64,000 nucleotides of DNA from Burhinus oedicnemus (taxonomy: Eukaryota; Chordata; Aves; Charadriiformes; Burhinidae): positions 2,361,263 through 2,425,262 of the forward strand of contig VFFE01008422.1 of NCBI GenBank assembly GCA_008921705.1. The letters are read 5' to 3'. Numbering within the stretch: position 1 is the first letter of the stretch; each line of letters opens with the position of its first letter. The notes under the pieces were generated by a model, which did no database searches, had not been told where the DNA came from, and was given only the letters and a program-made list of their open reading frames with translations. Both the position numbers and the translations under genes were made by a program. Below, piece by piece: positions 36,801 through 49,179 of the stretch.

Positions 36801-39800
36801 CACAGTGACAACATATAATCAGCAGGAATGAGGAGTGTTGGTCCCACCGCACTTATAAAATCCTCAGTTTTCCTCTGAGAAAACAAATAAAAGTATCAAG
36901 TATCATTTGGTTTTCTGCATTGTGTTTGGAATGTTGAAGAGATCTGAATTTTTTTTTTATTGCTCCTGTGTGTCCGTGAACTGCAATGTAATTCTCAGCC
37001 AATTTTGCTTCAAGTTGTCACTGCGAGTGAATACTGGCAATCTGGTGCATAAAGCCTGATGTGAGAATCTAAATTAGGTATAAATTGGGAGACTAAATTC
37101 AAAAGAAGCAAAACTCTCCCTGGAATTGATGCAGAACTTCTAAATTAGGATCCCATTAGGAGTTACTTTCTGGAAGAACATCCTTCTCTGCAGACAGTGA
37201 AACAAACCTACTTCCCCCACGTTATGGCTACAACTCATTGCCAGCTTGTTTCGCCGCTCATTTTTAAACAAAACTTGTCTATTGCTAACTACAAAAGAGC
37301 AAAAGAAAAGGAATAATCTCCCATGTGGTATGCTTTTCTAAACCGATAGTTCAACAACCAACAACAGAAACTCTCCAGTAGTTTGTAGGTTAAAAAAACA
37401 ACTGTAATATGTTTGGGAAAAAGAGTTCACAGTAATGAAAGTCAATCAAGCCTGCATTGCAACAACATAGCTGACCTTGCAGACTGAAGTCCAGCAACTC
37501 CCCTGGAACATCAAGCTTTCAGGAACTGCACCTTCACTTCTGAAAAGTGCCCCAATCATTGAACTGAATCTGCTTATTTTTGTCTAAAGACAGCCATGAT
37601 TCATGTCACAGCATCTCACTAGTATGAAATCCAAATGGCTTCATGCATCAAGGAAAGTTAAATCACACAAGCCAGATTTTACCTTCTCTGAGGAAGATTC
37701 CAGTCCTTTTCAGTGCTCCAAATAAGATTAGTGCTACTGCAAACAGGAAAAAAGCTAGCTCACTTTTTCAAAGATTGTTGCCTTTGAACTTTTAGATAAT
37801 GGAAGGAATAACTTAGAACACAGTAAGTACTGCAATGCTAACCTAAAAATTACTACCAAGAACGGGTGGTGTTCCTTTGCTTTGTACCATCTCTATAAAA
37901 AAATCACAATTTGACTGGATAAGTTCCATCTCTAGGTCTCAGTTTGTTTATCTGTGGAACAGATATTGATACCCATATTGCTGAGAATAGTGAGGACAGC
38001 AACAGGAAGATATCTAGGAAGTGAGGACCAGTCTCCTGGTTTTCAAGCTAGGATGGGAAACCGGATGTTATTTTTGAAATTCAGAGCACTTGTCTGTTGA
38101 CAAAGGATGCTACTTCAGCTGGCAGAAGGAAACCCATCACAGCCTGTTCAAAGGAACAAGTACACAATTGTATCAGAGGGTAGTAACACTCAAGTTGACA
38201 TCTTACTTATCCCCTCTTCTGCCCACTCTCACCAGATACCCCATGATTTTGAGGTACCCAGAGCTGCCCCAAAATACCTAATGTAAGAATAGCAGTGAGA
38301 AAGCACTGCTACACTGGCTAGCTGTAACAAATATTGACATTTTAATAGCAACTTTTGCAGAGTACAAAACCATTATTATTGAATATTCTAACAGATGGAT
38401 ATTCAAATGTATGAATTTAAATTCCTGCTACTGTTCCAATATTTCAAAGGAGTCAATATATTTTTAGCATTGCCTTGTTGTTGAAGTTTAGCCAGAAGGA
38501 AAAATAAATATGCAGATACACACTAGCTAACTGGCACCATTGGACCTCCTGGGAGCTCCCTGTAAAATTCATATTCTGATCATAAAATGAGCTAAAATAA
38601 CGAAGGGGACAGCTCTATAGGATTGAGTTTTCAGTTTCAGCGAAGGTTGTCCCTGGAGATCTGCAGGAGTGGGAAGGAAAGGAAGCACAAATGTAAGGAA
38701 AAAAGATACCCAAGAGAGAGGTTTACCTGCAGGAGCAAACTGAAAAAACCCCAAATAGTTACTTTTTTTTTTTAAGTCATACTTTTTTTAATACTTTTTT
38801 TTTTTATGGTGTTAGTGCAGCAAGTTTATATGTAAAACCCAAGGACAGAAAAGAATGCAGGGAAACAAGTACAGAAGAAAGAGCTTGTTATTGTTACAGA
38901 GACTCCTCTTTTGGTTTAAGCATTTGAGCTATAAATCCTGCTGTGACTTGAAATCTATGGTGTTTTCTGATTATTTAAAAAAAGCCTCACACTTCTTCAA
39001 CAGACCTTGTGTACCTGCATGTGAATTCCTTTTAACCTTCTATTTATAGGGACAACAGCCATAAGAAATAGGCTGTGAGCACAAAGGCTTCTCTAGAAGT
39101 GTTTTAAGGAACAGGGGAGAAAAGAAAAATAAAATGAGTTGCTCCCATTCTATTCTTGGCCATGCCATTCAAAAAGCCATATCTAGTAAGTAAATACCTT
39201 CAGAGTAAAGTTGCCTACTGATTGTAAACAAGGTGATTTGTGCATAACAATTTCTTTTAAAACTCTTCATATGAACTTCTTCTTAGGTGTCCCTAAACTG
39301 CTGACTGACCTAAATGGCTACAGGAAAACGAATAAAAAGTGTAACAGTCTGCTTTCTGTAAGATCAGATTAGAGAAGTTTGTATTTACCACACACAAAAC
39401 TATATAAATATCTGGCGTCAAGCACAAAGTTTGGAAATGACAGGCTTAAGGGTGGTGTGGACAGTCCCTGCCTCATTGGTGGTACACAGTGGAAGAGCTG
39501 GAGCATTACAGAAAATTACGGACAGGAACCATCCTGTGAGGAAGGGAGGTGAACCCACCTTGAGGAGCCAGGCTAGTGAATTTATTCACGTCCATAAAAG
39601 CATTTAGATTTTTCTAGCAGCAAGAACCACAGAAAGTACCTAAGGAAATGAAAAACTGTTCGGAGAAATGGTTGGAAAGCAATCAAGGTACATGGCAAGG
39701 CCAGCAAAGCAGACAATAAGCAAAACCAAATAGTGACTTAGCTGGGAATACAAGCTTTATCAAGGCAGGGGTCCTCTGGAAAATAAGCTTATGATTGAAG

Positions 39801-40445
39801 TTATAGTCACAACATAATTATACATAGTAACAAATAGTTGAGTTCGTAATGAAGAAACTTGATTCTGGCAACTCAAGTTTTTGAGCAGTATTAGGGAAGG
39901 CAGTAAAGACAACTAAAAATACTGTAGCCTTTGCTATAGAGGACCATGTGTTTTCAGGTCATCTGTTAAGTATGGAGTTCTGTTTCATTCCACTCAAGAT
40001 CACAGCTTCATAAATTTTTTCCAGTCTTCAGGTGTTCCTATTAGCGTTTCTACAGCTGCTCTGTCAGTGTTTCAGAAAGCTAAAACTGCAAAGCTAATTG
40101 ATTGGTATTTATGCATTTTCCATTCTCTGATATCGCCTGTCTTACTGTATGTATAGCTACTGTTTTCATGCACATTCCAGGATGTATGGAGTATTCTCAA
40201 GTTGTTAAAAAGACCTTTAGGACACTCATTATTACTCATTAACTCATTAATATTTGAGAGTGCAGGATCTGTTTACATCAACAAGAGGAAGTCTTTCTCC
40301 CATGCTGCCAAGTTTTATTAGGGTTACTATTCAATGCCTAAGTCTTAAAAAAAAACTCTAGGAAAATATAAGAAATTTCAAAACAACTTTATGAATCATA
40401 GATTATCACCACATAATAGAATTAGAATAGAATTAGAAAAGCAGA
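33831..40445. other. AT-rich non-coding stretch, no gene recognised
   Basis: Only short chance frames (99 codons or fewer), A/T homopolymers (for example T-runs near 38763-38806) and no recognisable repeat family. Nothing coding is supported here. Confidence 0.55.
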
Positions 40446-40581
40446 GAAGCGAAGCGAAGCGAAGCGAAGCGAAGCGAAGCGAAGAGAAGAGAAGAGAAGA
40501 GAAGAGAAGAGAAGAGAAGAGAAGAGAAGAGAAGAGAAGAGAAGAGAAGAGAAGAGAAGAGAAGAGAGAAGAGAAGAGAAG
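40446..40581. repeat. GAAGC to GAAGA pentanucleotide tandem array
   Basis: Seven perfect GAAGC units (40446-40480) pass directly into a run of GAAGA units continuing to about 40581 with one or two small slips near 40561. The change of unit is sharp, consistent with expansion of a variant. Frames across it encode meaningless Glu/Arg/Lys or Ser/Leu repeats. It abuts the RING pseudogene and appears to have replaced or separated that gene's downstream part. Confidence 0.95.
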
Positions 40582-40817
40582 GAGTTCCGGCTGGATGGTG
40601 TGATGACACGCTCCTCGAAGTCATCATCCGCCCGCACTGAGTGCAAGATGGAGAGGATCCTCCTCTTGCAGAGGGGGCACTCTGGCTTGCTCTCAGCCCA
40701 CTGCAGGATGCAAGCCTAACGGAACCGGTGGAGGCATGGCATCACAAAACTGGCCTCCTCCCAGCTGTCCAGGCAGGTGGGACAGCGGTCCTCCAGCTCT
40801 GTGGCCATGGTCTCCAT
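40582..40817 (-). pseudogene. TOPORS-like RING-finger pseudogene fragment
   Basis: On the minus strand, ATG at 40817-40815 begins a frame with ELEDRCPTCLDSW, then CLHRF, a stop, then CILQWAESKPECPLCKRR and a further 25 or so residues rich in acidic amino acids. Cys and His spacing is that of a C3HC4 RING domain. The CPxC...CLHRF...CxxxW...ECPLCK pattern resembles TOPORS-type ubiquitin/SUMO E3 ligases, which bind E2 enzymes through this fold. The copy is broken: the zinc-ligand position after CLHRF reads Arg (CGT at about 40728-40726), and the next codon is TAG. The reading ends at 40582, where the GAAGA array begins. I recall TOPORS-like genes as multi-copy in some birds, but that is memory, not evidence here. 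It could be a retrocopy or a decayed duplicate. Confidence 0.7.
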
Positions 40818-41258
40818 GTTCTGCGATGGGCTGGGGGGAGCTGGGGATGTTGGGCTGCTCCCTCTCACCGGTGCTGCAGCAGCTGGTCACGCTAGAAAAG
40901 GAAGAGAGGCCACAATCATTGGCTGGCCCCGAGCGGGGAGGGGTGGAAGAAATGCTCATGTCCCTTAAGAAGGAAACCCTCCCAGCTCCCCAGGGTGAGG
41001 TTTCCCCTCCCGGCTCACCTCGGCTGCTGTGAGCTTGCCTCCTGGATGCCCTGGCTGCCTGAACCTGGCACAGCCCAGGAAAATCCTCTGACAGCTCTGG
41101 GGTCCGGCACGGAGAGCTGCAAGGAACAGCTCCCCGAGCACACCAGCAGCACCAAAGGCCTCTCTCCAAGCTCAACCTTGCGAACTGCTCAGCTGGTGTG
41201 TGGGCACTAGCCAGCTGGGTGAGATGGCACCCGGATATAAGCAGTGAGGGACGCATGG

Positions 41259-41394
41259 TCACAATCCATTGCTCGGGGATGTCACAGTCTGTTGCTTGGA
41301 GACAACTCAGTCCATCCGTCGGTGACAACAGAACCCATCACTTGGGGACTCGGTAACATGAGAACCCATCACTTGGGGATGTCACAACAGGCCA
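41259..41394. repeat. Degenerate minisatellite (about 21-31 bp units)
   Basis: About five imperfect copies of a unit around CCCATCACTTGGGGATGTCA are visible. The last two share AGAACCCATCACTTGGGGA exactly (about 41331-41349 and 41361-41379), while earlier ones are more diverged. The array lies in a GC-rich segment of unknown origin between the RING pseudogene and CR1 fragments. Confidence 0.7.
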
Positions 41395-41934
41395 TCCTCG
41401 CGCATGGTGCTTGCCCCAGCAGCGCTGCAGTCTGTGCTGCAGCACAGACATCTGGGGTTACCGCACCACCACTGTCCACTCCATCCTCCCATCTCTTGTC
41501 TTGTGCTCAGCATCAGTGTTTCACACCAGTCACCAAGGCCTTGCCCGTATCTTCCCAGGGCCCCGTCAGGTCACTCTGGCCATGGCAGACATCTCCAGGC
41601 ACGTATGGCAAGAGGGTTCACCTGGTGACACCTCGTGCCTCTCTGGGAGGCCGCAGCACATAGTCTCACAGGCTCTTCCCACAGCCCAGCACTGCTGGCT
41701 GGCCCTCTGGGCTCCCCTGCTCCCTCCCACAGCATGTCAAAGGCAGCACTTGTCTCACTTTTGTGGGTTTTCTCCTATCTCTCTGCCCTAGCCGGAAGGC
41801 ACAAGGGTGGTCCCCTCTGCTCAGCACCCATCAGGCCTCATCCGGGCACTACATCCTCTTTGGGATCCTGGAGAGAGGTTGACAAACCAGAGGGGTTCAG
41901 GGGAGGCAAGGAGGGTCTGTGGGGCTGGGGCTGG
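41395..41934. other. GC-rich non-coding segment, no gene recognised
   Basis: High GC and low stop density give several overlapping frames of 70 to 139 codons, none with a recognisable domain or consistent codon use. It continues the GC-rich island that begins at 40.6 kb. A pseudogene or unknown repeat is possible. Confidence 0.4.
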
Positions 41935-42190
41935 TTCAAGCCTGGAGCAGAGAAGGTGTTGGGGCACCTCACAGCACACCCTGGTACCTGTGGGGAAGGC
42001 GTCAAGTGGATGGGGACAGGCTCTTCCCAGCACTGCCTGGTGGGAGGGTGAGAGACAGTGGCATCTCCTGAAACTAGAGAGGTTCAGGCTGGAACTAAGG
42101 AATTAAAACCAAAATCCCTGTGAGGATCGTGAAGCACTGGAGTGGGCGCCCGGAGAGGCTGCAGGATCCCTGAGCCGGGACGTCTTCAAG
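41935..42190 (+). mobile_element. Diverged CR1 LINE 3' fragment
   Basis: The order of sub-sequences follows the last coding part and 3' UTR of CR1: a CTGGAGCAGAGAAGG-type step, a GGGGCACCTCA step, GAGGTTCAGGCTGGAACTAAGG, then GTGAAGCACTGGAGTGGGC and GAGAGGCTGCAGGATCCCTG. It is far more diverged than the other two CR1 copies in the window, with many indels and no open frame. It lacks the tail repeat and ends close to where a minus-strand CR1 3' end begins. Confidence 0.55.
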
Positions 42191-42204
42191 ATGTGAGTGG
42201 CCAC

Positions 42205-43115
42205 AGGCCAGAGCACAACTGTCACAAGACAGGATAGTTGGGAGGGACCTATAATGATCATCTAGTCCAACTGCCTGATGGCTGACCAAAAGGTAAAGCC
42301 CATTATGAAGGGCATTGTCCAAGTGACTCGTTTTAAGGCCCTGACAGGCATGGGGCATCGACCACCTCTCCAGGAAGCCTGTTCCAGGGTTTGATCACCC
42401 TCTTGGTGAAGAAGTGGTTCCTAGTATCTAGTCTGAACCTCCCCTGATGCATCTTTGAACCATTTCCATGCGTTCTGTCACTGGATCCCAGGCAGAAGAG
42501 ATCAGCACCTCCCTCTCCCGCTTCTCAGGAAGCTGTAGAGAGCGATGAGGTCACCCCTCAGCCTCCTTTTCTCCAAACTAGACAAGCCCAGTGTCCTCAG
42601 CCTCTCCTCTCAGAACATGCCTTCCAACCCATTCCAACAGCTTTGTTGCCCTTCTCTGGATGCATTTAAGTGCCTTAACATCCTTTTTAAGTGTGGATCC
42701 CAAAACTGCACACAATACTCAAGTTGAGGCTGAACCAAGGCTAAAAACAGTGGGGTAATCACCTCTTTTGACCGGCTGGTTATACTGTGTTTGATGCACC
42801 CCAGGATGCGGTTTGCCCTCTTGGCTGCCAGGGCACACTGCTGACACATATTGAGCTTTGTGCCAACCAGCACCCCAGGATCCCTTTCTGCAGGGCTGCT
42901 CTGCAGCCACTCCTCTTCCAATTTATACTTGTGTCTGGCATTTCTCCATCCAAGGTGAAGATGCTGGCATTTGTTCTTGTTAAATTTCATGTCATTCATG
43001 ATTGTCCAATGCTCTGATCTATCTAGATCCCCCTGTAAGGCCTCTCATATCTCAAGAGAGTTAACAGCACCTCCCAGTTTGATATCATCAGCAAACTTGC
43101 TAATGGTGTGTTCAA
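42205..43115 (-). mobile_element. CR1 LINE, 5'-truncated copy
   Basis: Read on the minus strand, the copy starts inside the reverse transcriptase around KFADDIKLG (FADD codons at 43096-43085) and runs through the C-terminal domain of ORF2 (open from 42999 to 42610, including the RDPGVLVGTKLN and LEYCVQFWDP segments). It then goes out of frame through the rest of ORF2 and reaches the 3' UTR with GTTGGACTAGATGATCATTA at about 42271-42252. The 5' truncation is the usual result of incomplete target-primed reverse transcription. A clean tail octamer is not visible at the 3' end. Its 3' end faces the + strand CR1 fragment at 41935-42190. Confidence 0.9.
42610..42999 (-). pseudogene. CR1 ORF2 C-terminal fragment
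   Basis: 130 codons of uninterrupted frame correspond to the region following the RT domain of CR1 ORF2 and align by eye with the second CR1 at 60198-60540 (shared RDxGVLV, QQCALxAxxANxILGC and YCVQFW segments). The frame breaks after the position of the LERVQQRA segment of the other copy. Upstream RT sequence continues to about 43110 in other frames. No function is expected from this fragment. Confidence 0.85.
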
Positions 43116-45083
43116 GAGAAAAATATGAGAGTACAATCAAGGTTGAGAAGAACTCTTTCTCTGGGATTAATATTTTTTTTCTTCCATTTATTTGCTGGAC
43201 GATGAAAGAGGGGAACAGCAAAAGAGAAAGTAGAGATGGGCCTGAGAGTTATTCTTTGTTTAAATGATCATGACAGCATCAGAAGCAACTGATGTAGCAG
43301 CAGGCATGCTATTAATAAAGGAGTATTAGTCCTCTTCTAAGCATTTTCCTGATCCAGTGCTGTAGATAAAGTACCTGTTGAATTCAGGCTATCAGTCAGA
43401 AACCACTAGATCTTTAAGGAAGGGAAGGATAAGGCAAATGTGAAATAGGACATCACTGAATTTATTCTGGTTATAAAAGGTCAAGATTTTTCTTGAGGTT
43501 CTGAAATTCCTTTTTTTTTTTTTTTTCATTCTGGCTAGTGAAAAAACTAGAATATGCAGAAACTTTTTACTAGAAAAAGACTAATTTAGTGACACTGTTA
43601 CAGCATATTTCAAATCAAGAAGAACATAAAACTACCACACGCCAGGAAAAAGTGAAGTCCCAAATTTAGATGTGGAATTTCATTCAGCCTCTCTGGATTT
43701 TATTTTAAAGTCGGCAAAAAATGACTTGCACTGAATCATGACTCAGGATAAATGACAAGTTTATGATGTCTGTATGTGATAAACCATACATGCAGCTGGA
43801 ACAGGGACCTGTCCTTCAAAACAATCTCACACTTGTGACATTAGGAAGATCTGAAATCAGTCTTTAACTCCTAAGCTCTTTTTCATCTCTATTCTTTCCT
43901 CAACTTATACAAAGCATGCTCCAAGCATCTAGACAGATTCAGATTTTCTTGATGAAAACCATGTCTTTCAAGAAAAAAGATCCCCAAAGGATGATGCTTA
44001 TTATTGATTTATTTACTTGATTAGAATTTCAGCATGTTTCAAACATGTTTCCATAATCATTAATCAATTTTTTCAAAGACAAAAGCAAAAATCTACCATG
44101 AAGAAGTATGTAATTAAAACCACAAACCTGATTCCACTTTACACTTGTTCTTTATAAACCACAACACTGAGACAACGCACTGTGTTGGGATGGTTCCTTT
44201 GTTAGTGAGGAATCTGTGCTTACCTACTGCGCTCTTCAGCTCTCTGAAATCAAAGGCAAAGCCCACAGTGATATGATTGGTGCAAAGGTTACTCCCTACT
44301 CTCCATTAAAAAGAGCTACTAAAAATAAGCTGGAGATTGACATTTGTCTCATTACCTACTATATTTAAATACGTATTCAGAGAGATAACAAAATTTGGTT
44401 TCAATATTGGTTCTAGTTTCCACAAAAATTCATTTTCAGCAATCCAGCAGCAGAGTTTCCATGAAGTCTATAATTCTCCTCTTCCACTTACTCTGGGCTT
44501 GAAAATATTCGTGATAGGGAATAGCTAAATACATTTCCTAAGTCCAAAACTCCCATTTTCTGGAAGAATTAGCTTTTTAAAAGAGATGAGGAAACAGAAA
44601 TTCCTGTATTTTTATTCCTTACCTTTAGCTAATTAATTTTTATAAATTTTCATCAGACTTTTCAGCCTAAATTAAGACCTGGTTTCTACAGGAGATCAGG
44701 ATGTCATTTGTTTTTCTTGACAAGTGAGCTTGTACCTATTTCTTGCATGTAAAAAGTGTCAAGAAGGATATTTAACTGCCTGATTTGCTTCAAAAACCAA
44801 GAGAATACACCTCACAGAAGTCGTCTGTTTTTAAAAGAGGCCAACAATTTCGTTTTTATTTATAGACTTCTATGCTTCAGATTTTAGAAATGTGATAAGT
44901 TTGGATAACATCATTTCAAAATGCTACTGATCTTTCAAAGCAATTTCCACATATTTCTCCTTTTAATAGAAAATTATTCAAATTTATACTCTGTTCATAT
45001 CATGTTATTTTTATTACAGACTTTGGCACATAACTTCTCTTCACATAACTGAGTTATTTGCATAGGAAATGGGAGTATTACTT
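43116..45083. other. AT-rich non-coding stretch, no gene recognised
   Basis: No frame above about 65 codons beyond the CR1 edge. A T-run of 16 lies at 43511-43526. A pair of p53-like half-sites at 44030-44050 is mentioned among the findings. Nothing else could be supported. Confidence 0.55.
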
Positions 45084-45103
45084 NNNNNNNNNNNNNNNNN
45101 NNN
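45084..45103. other. Assembly gap (20 N)
   Basis: Exactly 20 N, followed immediately by TC and a T-run (to 45120). A fixed run of N normally stands for a gap of unknown length; the neighbouring homopolymer may explain the failure. Open frames through it are not meaningful. Confidence 0.98.
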
Positions 45104-48100
45104 TCTTTTTTTTTTTTTTTAAAGTTTTGCATAACCGGAAGAAAGCAAAAGCAGTATCCAGATTGTCTTGATCTCATCTGTAGTCATTGCCCAAGCTTGT
45201 TGCATGTTTTTTGGACGTAGGTGAGGTAGTTAGAGAAATGCCTTAATATCACTTCCCTTGTACTTCATTCCTTGAACAACAGATCTATGAATTATTTAGG
45301 AAACCTAAGAAGTAGTTACTGCAGACACTGTGCCTTATGCTGACAGATGCAGTTAGCAAGATGGACAATCAGTTGGGCATCCCTGGCTAATGCAGAATCT
45401 TGTTTACATATACATAAATACATCGTAGCTTCCCGTAACTAAGATAGAAATAGTTAAATCATAACAACTTAGCCCACTGAATAAAACTGTGTTGATACTA
45501 TAAAATTTTTCAGGTAAGAACTGCGTCTTTATAGGAGCTTATATATTAAATGAAACCCAGATGTCATATCACACGAAAGACATCTATAACCTTGATGTTT
45601 ATTATAGATGCCTGTTATGCTTAATATTTCCACCTCAAGTATTCCCTTCTCTCCTCCATTTCTCTCCCTTTTCTACTCCTTAAATACAATATTCCTAGTA
45701 TTTCTCTGGGTAGATTCTGTGGCCAGACTAACAGACTAACAGACTAACACCACAAACAGCCAGATCAAATATATTTCTACCATTGTTACTTCTTTCCAGT
45801 TCATTTACTCCCTGTTTCTCATCTTGCATTCATTACAACACAGAAACCAAGCAACCTGAAGAACAGAGACTCTTTAATACATTAGGCTCATCGACTACTT
45901 TCCCCTGGTTTTCTATTTCGAATGTGGTTGTCTGTCCTTTAGAAGTAACTTTGAAGCAAGCACCTTTGATGCAGATCAAACTGAAGTGTTGCACAAGTCT
46001 CAGAACTACTTGATCCCCAGCGTGTCTTCTTCATTTTTGCAGATTTTTACAGAGCTTCCCTCAATGACGTTTTTGCTGAAGCAAGAAGGAGTTCATATTT
46101 ACAGGTATATGGAGAGGAAAAAAGCATGTTACGTGTGGTAATTGGCACAAACCATAGTTTCAGAAGTCTCATTTCACACTACAGTGTTTCAACTAATCAT
46201 CACCATTCAAGCATTCACTATAATTGTCTTCTGCTTTTTCCAGGGAGCTGTGCATATACTGCTCTGCTATGAATGATGAAGTTAGTGCAGTGTTCTGGAA
46301 GCCTACATTCTCCTTTATATTACCACATATTAATTAAGTAGTTGTTAAAGTTCGGAGATTTCTGCTGCTTTAAATGAATCAGTAGATTGTGCAGTGATGT
46401 TATACAGAATTTAATGTAGGAAAAAATGAGGAAGAAAAGATAAACCATGTCAAACCAAGATAATGCAGTACCTTCCACGGAGAATGTGGTACATACAATG
46501 CAGGTGCTAAGGAAAATGATTTAACATGAGATTTGTTTGGACATCCTCAAGTGTATAAGGAGACTTTCAGTCAAGGAAGAGACCAAGACTGTGTCCTGAA
46601 GATGACCTTATCAAACGGTCACCCAGAAATAAAGAACTGGGTGGTACCACAACACCTTTGCTTGTCGTTATGCTGGTGTAGAATATGTAATGCCTAGGCA
46701 GCTGTCAATACTGAAGCAACATTTTACAGTTATTGGCAAACTCTCGGTTCTCATTATGCTTATACAACCCTCTATGTTTAACCCTTCCCACAACAAGGGA
46801 AAGGCCTTCATTTTCATTATACTTAAAATGTATTTTGGAGTCTTTTCTCATGTTGCAAGGTTACCTGAAACCACAGCTTCTGCAAGGTGGTCTTCAGTTC
46901 AGAGGATGTTAACACAGATGCCAAGAAACTCATTTGCAGAAGCTTCACCTGTTAGCATTGCATGACTTACGGCATACAAAGCAAACAGCAAAGAACAAAA
47001 TACTTCTTTTTAAAGATAAGGGATGGTAGAAATACATGCATACCTGTGCTCATCTTCACCTCCCAGTAGTGCTAGGAATCTGGGCAGGCATCTGTTGCTT
47101 CCCTCCACAGCTGAGTGCCTGATATGACTGAGGTCACTACTTGCAGGGTTTCAGCTGACCAGAAATTTCCCCAGTCTCATGCAATGCTGCCTCCACAAAG
47201 CTCCTTGGCTGTTCCCTCTTTTTTAGAGAAATAAGATCCAGAGATGTTCCTTTAATACAAAATTGCTCCATCTCGGGGCCACTCTGAACTAGTCCAGCTC
47301 ACAAATGAACCTCTTCCAGGGTCCTAATTCTACCCACTAACATGAAACTCAGCCTAAGGTGGGCCACTCACTTTCCTCTTTCCCTAGGTTGTGAAAAACT
47401 TTCACCTTCACAAGCTGTCTTCCTAATGATCTAGCCTCAGAGCTCATTAACTCATTAATTGTGTTTAATAGGTTATATCTAGTGTACTTCCTGCACCATT
47501 GAGACAACAAAAATGAAAAAACACCATGTCTTTTCCATTATTTTAAAGGATGATTTTTAAAATGTGGAAATGAGATGACCTCTCAACCTTTCCCCCCTTC
47601 TTTTCAGCAAAACATTCACTTTATTTAGAGCAGAACGTCAATGTTCTTGATTTTAACCCATATTTTATTGTTACTGTTAGAAAACCAGATTTTTTTCCTA
47701 TCAAGTTTTATTCCAGGCAGTGTTAGGCTGTCTGTTGAAGCACACAACAGATAATGCCCACACAGTACCTCTTCAGCAAGAAAATTAAGGCAGTACCTTA
47801 TAATAGCTTGCCTGACTATGAAAGCACATGGTATGTCTAGATTAAAATCAAATTCCTCTTAAACACTTGACAAATCGTAGCTAAATCCCAAATTGATAGC
47901 TCCATTAAAAGGAAGGTTAAACTTTAAGGATATATAAACATCAAAAGTTAAAAAGAAAAGTACGACACAGAAAACTAAAACTTGAGAGAAACATGGCACT
48001 GTTTTATTTTCTGTCCTTGACCCTATAGACAAATGGAATTACAGCACCCACAAATTTTGCTCAGTGTTTCTAATCAACAGTTTCTAATCTAATTGCTAGT

Positions 48101-49179
48101 TTTAAAACACATAGGTCTAAAATATTTTCAGCAGTGTAATCTTTTCATCCCACTGTGCCCCCTGTGATCAGCTACAGACAAATAATAAGGACACCAATGA
48201 GCAGCCAGGTCTGTTCCTTTGCTGCAGAGACTCTTTACAGCATCAGAATCAACTGAAATGGTGACCTGAAATCCACACTTAAAGCCACAATAACTATAGC
48301 TGTTCAGACCACTTTTAAAACTGGTACTTGTCATTAACCTGGATGTCTTAACTAGGTAGATTGTAAAATCAATCCCTTTCAATGCAACAGGTACTAAATG
48401 CTCTCAGAGATGCTTGTAGTCATGTGAAAACACCCTCTCCTACAAGGGTTTAGCCTCTGTCTTGGCCAGCAGTGTGAAGACACAGCATTAAAAGGCTAAA
48501 CTGTGCTTGTTCTGAATTTCAGGGCACAATCCAGCTTGGTTCAGATCTCATCTGAATCCTGCTTTCCAGATTTATTTATTTCTCTTAAACTGGTTTCACT
48601 GTCCTCAGTTTCAAGCAGCTCCGGTTATAAAATTATTTTTTCCTATAATTCTGAGCAGCACACGTAAGAAGAAAATAGGCTAATAAAGGAAAATTCGGGG
48701 ATTTTAGGAAAGGAGGGCTCTTATTTCAGTTGATTGGTTTCATTGCTAGGGTAGTTTATATAATTCACCTTGTACTGGGAAGTGTTTTATTTTCTAGTGC
48801 AGTACATGCCCATATTTAAGTGCCATTTGAAATGCCAAATCAAGACACTTTACTTTTGTTGCCTATTTTTTCTGTGCTTTTTTCATAACACAGTTCTGGA
48901 AAATATTTGAGCTATTCCTCCAGGATGGCCCGAGTAAACAAAACACACTGGAAATGTGGGTTGTACCACTAAAAACAAGTCACACACAGCGGCACACCTC
49001 CTAGGAGCACAAGAAATGCCATACTGGAACAGACTGCCACCCATTCTGGAGTAGTCGGGAGAGAGCAGTTTTATAAAACAACAAGAAGCTTATCTGACTG
49101 ACATATATTATCCCACTGCCTGGACTTTAGAAAAAGAGGAATCCTCCTGAAGGTTTTCCTCAGCTCATCATTAGTGAGC
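45104..49179. other. AT-rich non-coding stretch, no gene recognised
   Basis: Chance frames of 91 codons or fewer. A small tandem repeat, three perfect CAGACTAA units, lies at 45724-45747. No transposon, RNA gene or exon could be supported. Confidence 0.55.

Noticed and set aside
40391..40646. Frames encoding Glu/Arg/Lys or Ser/Leu repeats
   Set aside because: They are translations of the pentanucleotide array and have no other support.
40693..41328. 211-codon minus strand ORF
   Set aside because: It overlaps the RING pseudogene in a different frame; the RING frame carries the recognisable Cys/His pattern, while this one is open because of GC-rich composition.
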